From assembly GCA_039029355.1 (NCBI GenBank), contig JBCCGI010000006.1, forward strand, positions 117,794 to 181,793: DNA of 64,000 bases, read 5' to 3'. This stretch comes from JBCCGI01 sp039029355 (GTDB lineage: Bacteria; Planctomycetota; UBA1135; GCA-002686595). Made by a program: the position numbers and the translations under genes. This document shows positions 35,286 to 43,079 of the stretch, one piece after another. Under the pieces are notes generated by a model. The model was not told the DNA's origin. It searched no databases and saw only the letters and a list, made by a program, of their open reading frames with translations. Within the stretch, counting starts at the first letter, position 1. Each line of letters starts with the position of its first letter.

Positions 35286-38059
35286 GGGAGCGCTCCGAGC
35301 TTCACGACGACTCGGTCGTGCGCTTCCTCGAGTTCCGCGAGGGCCGGGGCGCCGCCGGGGAGGTGATCGGCGAGTTCGAAGTGGTCGAGGAGATCGGGCG
35401 GGGAGGCATGGGCGTCGTCTACAGCGCCATCCAGCCCTCGCTTGGGCGGCGCGTGGCCCTGAAGGTGCTGCCGCGCCTGCCGTCCGATGCGGACGAGGGC
35501 GCCCCGGCGCGCATCGAGCGCGAGGCGCGCATCCTCGCCGCGCTCCAGCACCCGAACATCGTACGCGTGCTGTCGGCCGGCGACTGGGACGGGCAGCGCT
35601 TCGTGGCGATGGAGCTCGTCAACGGGATGACGCTGCGTCGGCTCATCGAGCGCGGGCCCGACGCGCTCGATGAGATCGGGCACGAGGTGTGGCTCCCGTA
35701 CGTCCTCGGCGTGCTGCACAAGGTCGCGGACGCGCTCGCGGCGGCGCATGAACGCGGCATCGTGCATCGCGACGTGAAGCCGGAGAACATCCTGCTCGAC
35801 GAGAGCGGCGAGCCGTTCCTGGCCGACTTCGGCCTGGCGCGCGAGTCGGACCCCGACGTGACGCGGACGCAGGGCTTCGCCGGCACGCCGCGCTACGCCG
35901 CCCCCGAGCAGATCGCGGGCGCCGCCCCCAGCCCCGCCATCGACGTGTTCTCGCTGGGCGCCACCGCGTTCGAGGCACTGACGCGGCGCCACGCCTTCCC
36001 CGGCTCGGGCACGGCCGAGGTCACCGAAGCGGTGAGCTTCCGCGACGCGTCGTGGCCGCACACTCCGCAGATCCCGCGCGACGTCCGGGCGGTGATCGAG
36101 CGCAGCCTCGAGAAGCGGCCGGCCGCGCGCTACCCGACGGCGCGCGAGCTCGCCGACGAGCTCGGTCGGCTCATCCGCTTCGAGCCGGTGCACGCGCGGC
36201 CTCGTAGCGCGGCCTCACGCGTCTGGAACCGCGCTCGGCGCCGCCCCCTGCGGGCGTCGGCCTACGTCGCTTTGGCCGGGCTGGCCGCGGCGCTGCTCGC
36301 CGCAGCGGCCTTGCTGTCGAGCTCGCGCTCGGACGTGCGCCGCCTCGAAGGGCAGGACATCCTCGACCGAGCGAACGAGGCGCTGCGCCGCGGCGACCAC
36401 GAGACGGCGGGCGACCTGCTCGCCCCGCTGCTCAGCTGGGATCCCCCACCGCCGTTCACCTTCGCGCTCCTGGGCGACGTGGCCACGCTGCGCGAGGAGT
36501 TCGACCGCGCGCTCGACCTGTACCAACGCGCTTACGCGGCCGGTCCGACCCTGGCGAATCGGGCGGCGCTCTCGCTCCTCGCCGAGCAGAGCAACGGAAC
36601 GCCGCTACCTCCGGCCGAGACCCTGCCGCCGCCCCAGGACTTCCGCGACCTCTACTTCCTTGCGCGCTACCGCGACCGTTCGGGTGACTACGCCGGCGCT
36701 CTCGAGGCCATCGACGCAGCGCTGCTTTCGGAGCCTCGCAACAGCGCCCTGCACCTCGTCCGCGGACGCATCCTGCGCCGGATGGGCCGCGACCGCGACG
36801 CGCTGGGCGCGGTCGAGCGCGCCCACCACCTCGCGCCCGGCTCGCGGGCGGTGGCGGTCGAGTATCTGGAAGTCCTGCTGTCGAACCGCATGTATGCGCG
36901 CGTGGAGGCCGCCGTCCCCGAGCTGGCGCAAGGCGTCGGGGGCGCGGATTTGCACGTCTACCTGTCCGTCGCACATCGCATGGAGGGACGCGTCGACAAG
37001 GCTCACGAGATCGCGAAGGAGGTCCACGAAGAGGCCCCCAGCCCGTACTCGCTGACCCAGCTCGTCCTGGCGAAGGTGGGGGTGCGCGACTTCGCCGGGG
37101 CGCACGAGGCGCTCTCGAACGCGACCGACTCCCTCGAGCTGTCCGACGTGCTTTACGCGCGAGCGGCCCTCGCGCGGGCGGAGCAGGACTACACCGAAGC
37201 GGAGCGCATCGGCAAGCAGATGGTCGAGCTGGAGCGCCCATGGTGGGCGTCTCGGGATGGCCTGCGCGTGCTCGGCGGTGTGTACCGCGAGCAGCGGCGC
37301 CACGAGAAGGCGCTGGAGGTCTTCGAGCAGCTCGCCATGCTCAATCCCGAAGACCCGAAGTGGCTCATGCACCTGGGCAACGTCTACCAGGACCTCGGAC
37401 AGCCGGAGAATGCCCGAAAGTGCCTGGCCCGCGCGCAGGCCCTCGAGCCACAGGCCTACGACACGCTCCGGCTTCAGGCCGAGCTGCATCGCTCGCTCGG
37501 TGAGTTCGAGGAGGCCCTCGTCCTCTACGAGCGCTGCATCGGACTCCGGCCCGACATGGAGCCGCAGCTGTCGTTCTACATCGGGCGCACGTGGCACGAC
37601 CTGGACAATCCAGCCGCGGGCCTGATGTACATCGACCGCGCGCTCACGACCTGGCCGGACTGGGACTGGGCGCTGATCAACCGCGCGGTCTGCCTGAAGG
37701 ACCTCGGGAGAGGTGCAGAGGCCGCGGCGGTGTACGAGCGCGTGCTGTCGCGGTCGCTCAGCGGCGTGCCCGCGGTCCACGCCGACTACGCCGACGCGCT
37801 CGACCTCGCGGGGCGCGAGCGCGACGCGCTCGACGCCTACGCCGTCGCCCGGGAGATGGACACGGAGCTCCCCACCGCCTGGTGCGGTGCCGCCGTCATC
37901 CACCTCTGGCCCGACGACGAGGCGCTACGCGACGTCGAACGCGGGCGAGAGCTGCTCGAGCGGGCGATCGAGCTCGCCCCCGACTCGCAGGAGTACCGCG
38001 AGCTCCACGCCCGGATGGTGCGCGACTTCGGCGGGCCCGAGGGCGCGCCGCGGCGGTGA
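35282..38059 (+). CDS. Ser/Thr protein kinase with membrane span and TPR sensor
   Basis: 925 aa from the GTG at 35282, which overlaps the sigma stop (GTGA); the open frame upstream lies within the sigma gene. Hanks-type kinase domain at about 28-300: glycine loop GRGGMGVVY, catalytic lysine in VALKVLP, HRDVKPENILL, DFGLAR and APEQIAG. All catalytic residues are intact. One membrane span near 325-345 (ASAYVALAGLAAALLAAAAL). The C-terminal 570 residues are tetratricopeptide repeats (EEFDRALDLYQRAY, GDYAGALEAIDAALL, FEEALVLYERCIGL). Topology suggests an outer TPR sensor and a cytoplasmic kinase that acts on the partner sigma factor. Substrate and signal are unknown. Confidence 0.9.
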   Translation: MRERSELHDDSVVRFLEFREGRGAAGEVIGEFEVVEEIGRGGMGVVYSAIQPSLGRRVALKVLPRLPSDADEGAPARIEREARILAALQHPNIVRVLSAGDWDGQRFVAMELVNGMTLRRLIERGPDALDEIGHEVWLPYVLGVLHKVADALAAAHERGIVHRDVKPENILLDESGEPFLADFGLARESDPDVTRTQGFAGTPRYAAPEQIAGAAPSPAIDVFSLGATAFEALTRRHAFPGSGTAEVTEAVSFRDASWPHTPQIPRDVRAVIERSLEKRPAARYPTARELADELGRLIRFEPVHARPRSAASRVWNRARRRPLRASAYVALAGLAAALLAAAALLSSSRSDVRRLEGQDILDRANEALRRGDHETAGDLLAPLLSWDPPPPFTFALLGDVATLREEFDRALDLYQRAYAAGPTLANRAALSLLAEQSNGTPLPPAETLPPPQDFRDLYFLARYRDRSGDYAGALEAIDAALLSEPRNSALHLVRGRILRRMGRDRDALGAVERAHHLAPGSRAVAVEYLEVLLSNRMYARVEAAVPELAQGVGGADLHVYLSVAHRMEGRVDKAHEIAKEVHEEAPSPYSLTQLVLAKVGVRDFAGAHEALSNATDSLELSDVLYARAALARAEQDYTEAERIGKQMVELERPWWASRDGLRVLGGVYREQRRHEKALEVFEQLAMLNPEDPKWLMHLGNVYQDLGQPENARKCLARAQALEPQAYDTLRLQAELHRSLGEFEEALVLYERCIGLRPDMEPQLSFYIGRTWHDLDNPAAGLMYIDRALTTWPDWDWALINRAVCLKDLGRGAEAAAVYERVLSRSLSGVPAVHADYADALDLAGRERDALDAYAVAREMDTELPTAWCGAAVIHLWPDDEALRDVERGRELLERAIELAPDSQEYRELHARMVRDFGGPEGAPRR

Positions 38060-38154
38060 CTCCGCCGCGCGCTACTTCCTCGCCCGCGCGGGCGTCCTCT
38101 TCTCGGTAGCGGGCCCCACGTCGTGTCGGGTCCCAAGCCCGAAAGGAGTACAAC

Positions 38155-38415
38155 GTGAAACACAAGGGACGCAAACAGAGCCCATGCGAGCCTGACTGCC
38201 GCGAGCACCAGGAGACCAACGCGACCTACATCCTCGTCTTGTTCCTCACCCTGATGCTCTTCGGCGTCGTCGGCACGGTCGTCGTAGTAACCGTGCTCTG
38301 GGACAAGGGACATACGGTCGCCATCCTCTTGAGCTGCGGCGTGCTGAGCGTCGTCGGAGGCCGACACCAAGTCCTGGCCCGGGTGCGGACCATCCTCCGC
38401 CTCTGGTACTCCTAG
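38155..38415 (+). CDS. Small two-span membrane protein of unknown function
   Basis: 86 aa. The GTG start at 38155 is supported by AAAGGAG (38142-38148). A basic/Cys-bearing N-terminus (KHKGRKQSPCEPDCRE) precedes two hydrophobic segments (about 24-50 and 54-70) and a basic tail (RVRTILRLWYS). A strong terminator follows directly. I do not recognise a family. It stands 95 bp after the kinase gene. Confidence 0.6.
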   Translation: MKHKGRKQSPCEPDCREHQETNATYILVLFLTLMLFGVVGTVVVVTVLWDKGHTVAILLSCGVLSVVGGRHQVLARVRTILRLWYS

Positions 38416-38426
38416 AGCTCCTCGTT

Positions 38427-38458
38427 GCGGGGCCTCGCCGACCTGGCCGAGGCCCCGC
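38427..38458. terminator. Terminator between convergent genes
   Basis: 11-bp perfect stem GCGGGGCCTCG (38427-38437) / CGAGGCCCCGC (38448-38458), 11 bp after the stop of the small membrane protein gene and 17 bp from the end of the minus-strand gene at 38476. It can act in both directions. Confidence 0.8.
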
Positions 38459-38475
38459 GTCGCCTTTCCGCCAAC

Positions 38476-39408
38476 CTAGGTCACGCCCGGGCCGTCCGGC
38501 CCGTGGAGAACCAGGTGGCTGCGGACGTGCTCGAGGAAGCCGCGTGCGGTAGTGCTGCCCTTCTTCGCGCTCTCCCTCAGGTACTCGGCGACTCCGCGAA
38601 GGAGGCACGCCTCGACCTCGTCGGGCTCGAGCGCCGCGAGCCGGCGCTCGCAGGCCTCGTAGATCGCTTCGCGGAGCGCCTTGACGGCCTTCGCGGTGAG
38701 CTCATCGTCCAGCTCGCCGACGAGGTAGGCGTGGCACTGGAGGGCCAGCTTCCTACGACCCCGGGGATGCTGTGCGCTCGGCGCGGCGAGCACGTCGATG
38801 GCCTGCAGGACCATGCCGGCGATGAAGTCCATGCTGTCGCCGGTGCCGTCGCCGGCCAGCTCGACCGTCGCCTCCTCGACCACCTGCGAGTCGACGCCGA
38901 AGTGTTCGACTCCGCCCAGGAGCGTCTCGTCGTCGCGCTCGCGCTGCGTGGCCTTCATGTGCCGCCAGGTGGCGCGCTGTGCCACCAGCATCACGGTCTC
39001 CTCGGTCACGACGCCGGCCTCCAGCGCGAGGAGGAAGTGGCCGATGTCGGCCAGCGCCGCCTGCTCGGCCTCGGCGAACTCCTCGCGCGAGAACTTCTTA
39101 TGAAAGAGCGTCGTGCGCACGAGTTGGGCCGCCAGCGGGTGCATCGGTGCATCCGAGGCTTGCGCCGGCTGCTGCACGAGGCCGTAGTCGAACAGCACGC
39201 GGTGGGCGACACGGCATGCCATCCACTCCAGCGCGTCGCCGTCGAGCTCGCCCTCGTGAAAGAGGCGGAAGGGATAGAAGGCCCATCGAAGCCTCGTGTG
39301 CACCTCCGTCAGGACGTCTTCATCCTCGCCTCGGTTCAGTTCAACACCGTGGTCGAGGCAGGTTCTCACAACGGCCCGACCCAAGATGTCTAGGATCTGC
39401 GCGGACAT
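38476..39408 (-). CDS. Protein of unknown function, helical, soluble
   Basis: 310 aa, mostly alpha-helical and acidic, with no signal peptide or membrane span. A GGAGGA ribosome-binding site lies 4-9 bp before the ATG. The segment DEDVLTEVHTRLRWAFYPF ... DALEWMACRVAHRVLFDY (about 29-75) has the shape of a sigma-70 region 2 (DLVQEV ... WLYRIARNLLLDY), but no region 4 follows, so I do not call it a sigma factor. The C-terminal half is Glu/Ala/Leu-rich helix. It opens a block of unrecognised minus-strand genes. Confidence 0.65.
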   Translation of the reverse strand: MSAQILDILGRAVVRTCLDHGVELNRGEDEDVLTEVHTRLRWAFYPFRLFHEGELDGDALEWMACRVAHRVLFDYGLVQQPAQASDAPMHPLAAQLVRTTLFHKKFSREEFAEAEQAALADIGHFLLALEAGVVTEETVMLVAQRATWRHMKATQRERDDETLLGGVEHFGVDSQVVEEATVELAGDGTGDSMDFIAGMVLQAIDVLAAPSAQHPRGRRKLALQCHAYLVGELDDELTAKAVKALREAIYEACERRLAALEPDEVEACLLRGVAEYLRESAKKGSTTARGFLEHVRSHLVLHGPDGPGVT

Positions 39409-39629
39409 GATTCCTCCAAGTGACAGGCGTTAGTCCTCAACGAGACTGGACGTCCTTTTTGGAAGGAAAGCCCGAGAGCCTGCGTGCCCGCCTCATCGAA
39501 GCAGGCGGAGTTGTGCCGCGATGCTAGAACTTGCGAATCAAAGCGCCGCTTTCGCTATCAAAGAGAGGATTCAGCCCCTGGCTGGACAGCGCCCGCCCAA
39601 ATGCGGGAATGCGAGAACGGCGCAGAGAA

Positions 39630-39866
39630 TCAGGCGTCTTCGGCGTCTACGCGCTCGGGAGCGAGCTCTGCGTACGCCTTGTCCAGCGCTTCTCGGCGAC
39701 GCGACGCGATGAGGCGCTCACGCACGGCGCGAAAGAGGATGCGGGCGCGCTCGTCGGCATCCGCGGGCGGTGACTCGCCGTTGCGATCCGACGTGGGCTC
39801 GGAGTCGTGGCGTCCGTTCAACTCGACGTTGGTCTCAAGGCGGCGACGAGGCTGATCCGTGGGCAT
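39630..39866 (-). CDS. Small charged protein of unknown function
   Basis: 78 aa. An AGGGAGA ribosome-binding site stands 5-6 bp before the ATG at 39866, the main support for it being real. The first half is polar and disordered-looking (RRRLETNVELNGRHDSEP), the second a charged helix (DERARILFRAVRERL). No family recognised. It lies in the unrecognised block between 38.4 and 40.5 kb. Confidence 0.5.
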   Translation of the reverse strand: MPTDQPRRRLETNVELNGRHDSEPTSDRNGESPPADADERARILFRAVRERLIASRRREALDKAYAELAPERVDAEDA

Positions 39867-40039
39867 ATTGGTCTCCCTGGGCTGTAAGCAATTGTATGGC
39901 GAATTCGAAGCTCGGGATAGGGTCAGGAGGAGGCGAGCGTGCGCTCGATTCTCCTCCTCACAGACAGGCGCAAGTCGGGACTATGCGCGCGCCATTGCGA
40001 GCTTCAGAGTTCGCCTTTGCAGACAGGGAAACCGCTTGG

Positions 40040-40492
40040 TCAGCGCCCATCACGCAGTTCCTCGATGAAGGCGCGAAGGGCAGCAGCTCCGGGCTCCGGA
40101 CCGCCGTAGAGGGCGTTTCGGAGCTTCTCCGCGAGCCGCTCGATCGCATCTTCAGCCCGCTGGAGGGCCGCGTCGTCGTACTCGGCGGAATTGGGAACCC
40201 CAAGAAGTCGGGCCGCAGCCGCGGCGTTGTCGGTGCTGGACGAGGGCTCGCGCCACGGCTCCGATTCCAGGATGCGGGTCGCGTGGGGAGCCAGCTCGTC
40301 GTTGCGTAGAGGAGCCTTCGGGAGCCCGGAGCGGTCGAGAAGCCGCCGGCAGATATGGGCGTGTGCCGCCTCTTCCTGTCCGACGAGCCCGCGGCCGTTG
40401 CAGTAGTCGATCGCAGCTCTTGCGAGGATCTCCTCTGCCTTCGTTGCTCCGAGGTCATATCGCTTCTTGGGCATGGCGTGAGCTCGCGGCAT
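40040..40492 (-). CDS. Small helical protein of unknown function
   Basis: 150 aa, helical, with no membrane segment. A distinctive motif is YCNGRGLVGQEEAAHAHICRRLL (about 30-52, given here in part), containing two Cys and two His that could bind metal. The C-terminal half is an amphipathic helix (AEDAIERLAEKLRNALYGG). The start is uncertain: ATG 40492 or ATG 40474 (PKKRYDLG), neither with a good ribosome-binding site. It is divergent from the small-protein cassette that begins at 40922. Confidence 0.5.
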   Translation of the reverse strand: MPRAHAMPKKRYDLGATKAEEILARAAIDYCNGRGLVGQEEAAHAHICRRLLDRSGLPKAPLRNDELAPHATRILESEPWREPSSSTDNAAAAARLLGVPNSAEYDDAALQRAEDAIERLAEKLRNALYGGPEPGAAALRAFIEELRDGR

Positions 40493-40921
40493 TCCCTATC
40501 GGGACCGGCCCCTCCGGGGAGCGCCGCTCGCTCACACCCGTGCCAAGGACACACGGGCCTCCGGAAGAACCGCAAGGTCGAACCTGAGCGCCGAAAGGAC
40601 GGCTCGGCGCCTCGCCTCTATATAACGATGCTACGAAAGCGATCGGCGCACTAGAAGGGCGTCAAGTGCGCGGAAAGCCGCGTCCTCGGGCGCCTCGTGA
40701 GGTTTCTTGCAATCGTGCGTCGGCGGCTCTTCGCGATCGCGTTCCCCCGTTGTGCATGGTTCTCTTCGTCACGTGCAGCAGAAATCGCGGCACGCGACGG
40801 CCGGTCACGCCGCGCCGATTGTCGCGGGCCGTTCGGCGCTTCTCGGCAGTACGGGGTCCTGATGCCGATGGACGGCGGAACAGGCCGCCGCTCCAACCCA
40901 GCCGATAGGGGTACTGCACCG
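40493..40921. other. 429-bp divergent intergenic region
   Basis: It separates the minus-strand gene at 40040 from the plus-strand cassette at 40922. It is visibly less GC-rich than its surroundings in parts and contains one TATATAA box. Short open frames on both strands lack ribosome-binding sites and protein-like composition, and are not called. Confidence 0.4.
40619..40625. promoter_or_regulatory. TATATAA box, possible -10 element
   Basis: TATATAA stands out in a GC-rich setting between two divergent genes. Its near-palindromic sequence could serve either strand; no clear -35 hexamer is present on either side. Confidence 0.3.
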
Positions 40922-41101
40922 ATGAGAAACGACAGGGATCAAGCCGAGCGCGCCGTGGTCATCAAGGCTTCCTTCGAGGGGACCTGCCGAGAGATCGAGC
41001 GTCTCTGCAAGCAAGGCTTCGAGATTGAAGAGGCCCAGTCTCTTCAAGACCGCCGCGCCTTCCACGTCAACCTCTGCCGCGAAGACTGCCCCGCCACCTA
41101 A
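40922..41101 (+). CDS. Small conserved-looking protein, cassette copy 1
   Basis: 59 aa. An AGGGG ribosome-binding site precedes the ATG. It is clearly paralogous to the 60-aa protein at 41768: both share a VV..-FEGTC/FKAAC-x-x-IE-x-LCK-x-GFE core and a C-terminal VxLCR-x-x-C segment. The recurring Cys and the alpha/beta-type pattern suggest a small soluble domain. No database family is recognised. It is followed by a secreted protein gene after 22 bp, as is its paralogue. Confidence 0.65.
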   Translation: MRNDRDQAERAVVIKASFEGTCREIERLCKQGFEIEEAQSLQDRRAFHVNLCREDCPAT

Positions 41102-41123
41102 GGAAACCATCAGGAGACCTGCC

Positions 41124-41558
41124 ATGAGAACCGCGATCAGTGAGTTCGCCAACAACGTCAGCCTCTGGATCTGCCTGCTCGCACCGGTCATCGTCCTCGT
41201 AAGCCTCACCACGCCCGTACGAGGCGACCTGCCGGCGCACCTCGAGCACGACCAAGTACAGGTCTCCCTTCCCGACATCGCTCCCACTCCGCACTGGAAG
41301 GTGCCACCGGGGGTCGTGAACGCACCCCGCAAAACGGGCAGGCACGCCTACAACCGCAGAATCGAGCTTCACGAGCAGACGATGGAGCACGCCGAGCTCC
41401 GGCACCATGCCGTACCCGCCCGCCGCAACGACGATGAGAAGCAGGCCCCCGAGGCGACGCCGCTGCTAGCACCGTCCTACCCCGAGCCGATGAGCCGTCA
41501 GGTACCCGACATGGCGCTCATCGAGCACTACCGGAGCATCGAGCTGCACATCGAATAG
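41124..41558 (+). CDS. Exported protein of unknown function, cassette copy 1
   Basis: 144 aa. AGGAG lies 7 bp before the ATG at 41124. The N-terminus has a signal peptide or membrane anchor (WICLLAPVIVLVSL, about 15-28). The rest is polar, rich in His, Pro, Glu and Arg (RRIELHEQTMEHAELRHHAV) and looks partly disordered. It follows the 59-aa gene by 22 bp and ends before a terminator, so the two form a short operon. Similarity to the second cassette's exported protein is weak and mainly positional. Confidence 0.6.
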   Translation: MRTAISEFANNVSLWICLLAPVIVLVSLTTPVRGDLPAHLEHDQVQVSLPDIAPTPHWKVPPGVVNAPRKTGRHAYNRRIELHEQTMEHAELRHHAVPARRNDDEKQAPEATPLLAPSYPEPMSRQVPDMALIEHYRSIELHIE

Positions 41559-41592
41559 CGCCGACACCGCACGATCGGGCGCGTGAACAACC

Positions 41593-41623
41593 GGGGCGAG
41601 CTCTCCTTGCGAGGGCTCGCCCC
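41593..41623 (+). terminator. Terminator of cassette 1
   Basis: Stem GGGGCGAGC (41593-41601) / GCTCGCCCC (41615-41623) with a 13-nt loop, 35 bp after the stop. The same arm sequence recurs in the terminator of cassette 2. Confidence 0.75.
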
Positions 41624-41661
41624 GCTTGCGTTTCCAGCGCTCGCTTTCTTGTCGGAACCAC

Positions 41662-41725
41662 GACGCGACGCGCGCTTTCTTCGCCGCGTCGCGTCCTGCA
41701 AGGGAGGAAGGCGCGAGCACGCGCC
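41662..41725 (+). promoter_or_regulatory. Double-hairpin leader before cassette 2
   Basis: Two consecutive inverted repeats: GACGCGACGCG (41662-41672) / CGCGTCGCGTC (41685-41695), 11 bp with a 12-nt loop, and GGCGCG (41710-41715) / CGCGCC (41720-41725) with a 4-nt loop. They lie between the cassette 1 terminator and the cassette 2 start (41768). This could be an operator, an attenuator or a structured 5' leader; which one is not decidable. Confidence 0.5.
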
Positions 41726-41767
41726 GACTTTAGAAAGAGATCCACCAACAGAAAGGGACCCAGAGTC

Positions 41768-41950
41768 ATGAGCCATCAAACCCAGCACGCGAACGAGCTC
41801 GTCGTCGTAGAGAACTGCTTCAAGGCGGCGTGCCTCAAGATCGAGCAGCTATGCAAAGAGGGCTTCGAGGTCGTCGAGGCTTGCGTTGTGAAGGACGACT
41901 GCACTTACCAGGTCAAGCTCTGCCGGGCCGCCGGCTGCTGCGCCCACTAG
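41768..41950 (+). CDS. Small Cys-rich protein, cassette copy 2
   Basis: 60 aa, paralogue of the 59-aa protein at 40922: ENCFKAACLKIEQLCKEGFE aligns with KASFEGTCREIERLCKQGFE. It has seven cysteines, more than the other copy, including AGCC near the C-terminus, so metal or redox binding is possible. AAAGGGA precedes the ATG. It is followed after 24 bp by an exported His-rich protein. No known family recognised. Confidence 0.68.
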   Translation: MSHQTQHANELVVVENCFKAACLKIEQLCKEGFEVVEACVVKDDCTYQVKLCRAAGCCAH

Positions 41951-41974
41951 GGCGCCAACACAAGGAGACACCCC

Positions 41975-42487
41975 ATGAAGACCCTCTTCTACTACCTCCT
42001 CTCGTTTACCCGACTCCTTATCTACTTCACCTCGTCGCTGGCGCTCGTCGGCGGCCTCTCACAGCCCGCCGCCGCCCACAACGGCGCAAGCTACGATGCG
42101 GCGGACTTCGTAGGCGGTGTCTCCCACCTCTCGGAAGCCGGTATCGCGGTGCACCACTTCGCCCATCCGCACTTCCATTCGCATCGCTGGATCGTGCGTG
42201 CGACCGGCACCTCGCATCCGGACTTCCGCCATCCGCACGAGCGTGTGCCGGTCGGCCCGAACCTCCACGTCGCCGTGACCGCGCCGGTAGAACCGACCGG
42301 GTTCCGCATCGACGCAGACGTCATGACCGCCGCGGGATGGAGCTACTACGAGCTTCCGGAGGACGAGCTGCTCCGCAACGGAAGCGAAGGGGACGCGCTT
42401 CCCAGACCGCCGGAGCACGCCCGCTTGCAGCCCACCGGCCTGCTCATCGAGCCGCTCGTAGCCCGCAAGGACCTACGCTTCGGCTGA
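41975..42487 (+). CDS. Exported His-rich protein, cassette copy 2
   Basis: 170 aa. AAGGAG lies 8 bp before the ATG at 41975. A long hydrophobic signal segment (LLIYFTSSLALVGGL) ends at an AAAH cleavage-like site. The mature part has a dense His cluster (VHHFAHPHFHSHRW, about 68-81), then HPDFRHPHE, which suggests binding of a transition metal such as Zn, Ni or Cu. No known family is recognised. It is co-transcribed with the Cys-rich 60-aa gene and ends before a strong terminator. Confidence 0.65.
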   Translation: MKTLFYYLLSFTRLLIYFTSSLALVGGLSQPAAAHNGASYDAADFVGGVSHLSEAGIAVHHFAHPHFHSHRWIVRATGTSHPDFRHPHERVPVGPNLHVAVTAPVEPTGFRIDADVMTAAGWSYYELPEDELLRNGSEGDALPRPPEHARLQPTGLLIEPLVARKDLRFG

Positions 42488-42509
42488 ACGGCTCCGGCCG
42501 ACCAGCCCA

Positions 42510-42546
42510 GGGGGCGAGCCTCGCACGAGGGGCTCGCCCCCGTTTT
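42510..42546 (+). terminator. Terminator of cassette 2
   Basis: Stem GGGGGCGAGCC (42510-42520) / GGCTCGCCCCC (42531-42541), 10-nt loop, followed by TTTT (42543-42546). A strong rho-independent terminator; the minus-strand selenoprotein gene ends 28 bp beyond it. Confidence 0.85.
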
Positions 42547-42574
42547 CGTAGCGACCGCAGCGCGCGTAGGCGGT

Positions 42575-43075
42575 TCAGCCCCCGAAGGCCTTCCGACCGG
42601 CGGCGAGCTGCAGCAGCACCTCGGCGGTCGGAATCTCGCCCCGCACGGCGTTGCCGTCGAGGCGGCCCGCGAGGTCGCCCTCGTCGTGATCGTGAACGCG
42701 GAGCACCGGATAGCTGCCGTACGACTCGCCGAAGTGCTCGTAGGGTTGGCTGCGGTCGAGGGTGTCGACGAAGATCGGGACGAAGCCCTCGGCCGCCTCG
42801 ATGACGCGTGGATCGCTGAGCGGACCGCTCGCGAAGCTACGACAGCCCGCTCACCCCGGGTTCTCGCCGAAGTGCACCCAAAGCGCCTTCTGCTCGCGCC
42901 GCGCGACCTCTTGGGCCGCCTCGTAGTCGACGTACCAGCGTACGCCGCCGATCAAGACCTGAGCGGACTCGGCCTCGGAGGAGGGCGGCGCGGGGTCCAT
43001 CTGGCAGCTCGCGGAGAAGAACGCGGGGACGGCGAGGAGTGGGAGGAAGGCCAGCTTGCGGGAGACTCGACTCAC
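42575..43075 (-). CDS. Thioredoxin-like lipoprotein selenoprotein (Sec75, UxxC motif)
   Basis: 166 aa if the TGA at 42853-42851 is read as selenocysteine. The GTG start at 43075 lies 4 bp after the stop of the PPIase gene and behind a GGAG site. Residues 1-24 form a lipoprotein-type signal (LPLLAVPAFFSASC). The domain is thioredoxin-like: QKALWVHFGENPG-U-AGCRSF, then VPIFVDTLDRSQPYEHFG and SYPVLRVHDHD. The TGA occupies the first cysteine position of a CxxC motif (U-A-G-C). After it the frame stays open 92 codons, with fold-consistent sequence, to a TGA at 42577. Ordinary calling stops at residue 74. A simple nonsense mutation is the alternative, made less likely by the parallel case at 26325. 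Confidence 0.85.
42814..42853 (-). promoter_or_regulatory. UGA codon and candidate bacterial SECIS hairpin (selenoprotein 2)
   Basis: Behind the minus-strand TGA (42853-42851), CGCGAGCG (nt 18-25 after UGA) pairs with CGCTC-A-GCG (nt 29-37, one bulged A), closing the loop GTC. The loop begins with G, 26 nt after the UGA. Position and loop base fit bacterial SECIS rules. Confidence 0.6.
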
Positions 43076-43079
43076 GTGG

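Noticed and set aside
38476..39408. Calling this gene a sigma factor
   Set aside because: Only a region-2-like shape is visible; the DNA-binding region 4 is missing and the rest does not fit.
40666..40908. Small gene in the 429-bp intergenic region
   Set aside because: No ribosome-binding site, Arg-rich composition typical of noncoding GC-rich DNA, and overlapping equally poor frames on the other strand.
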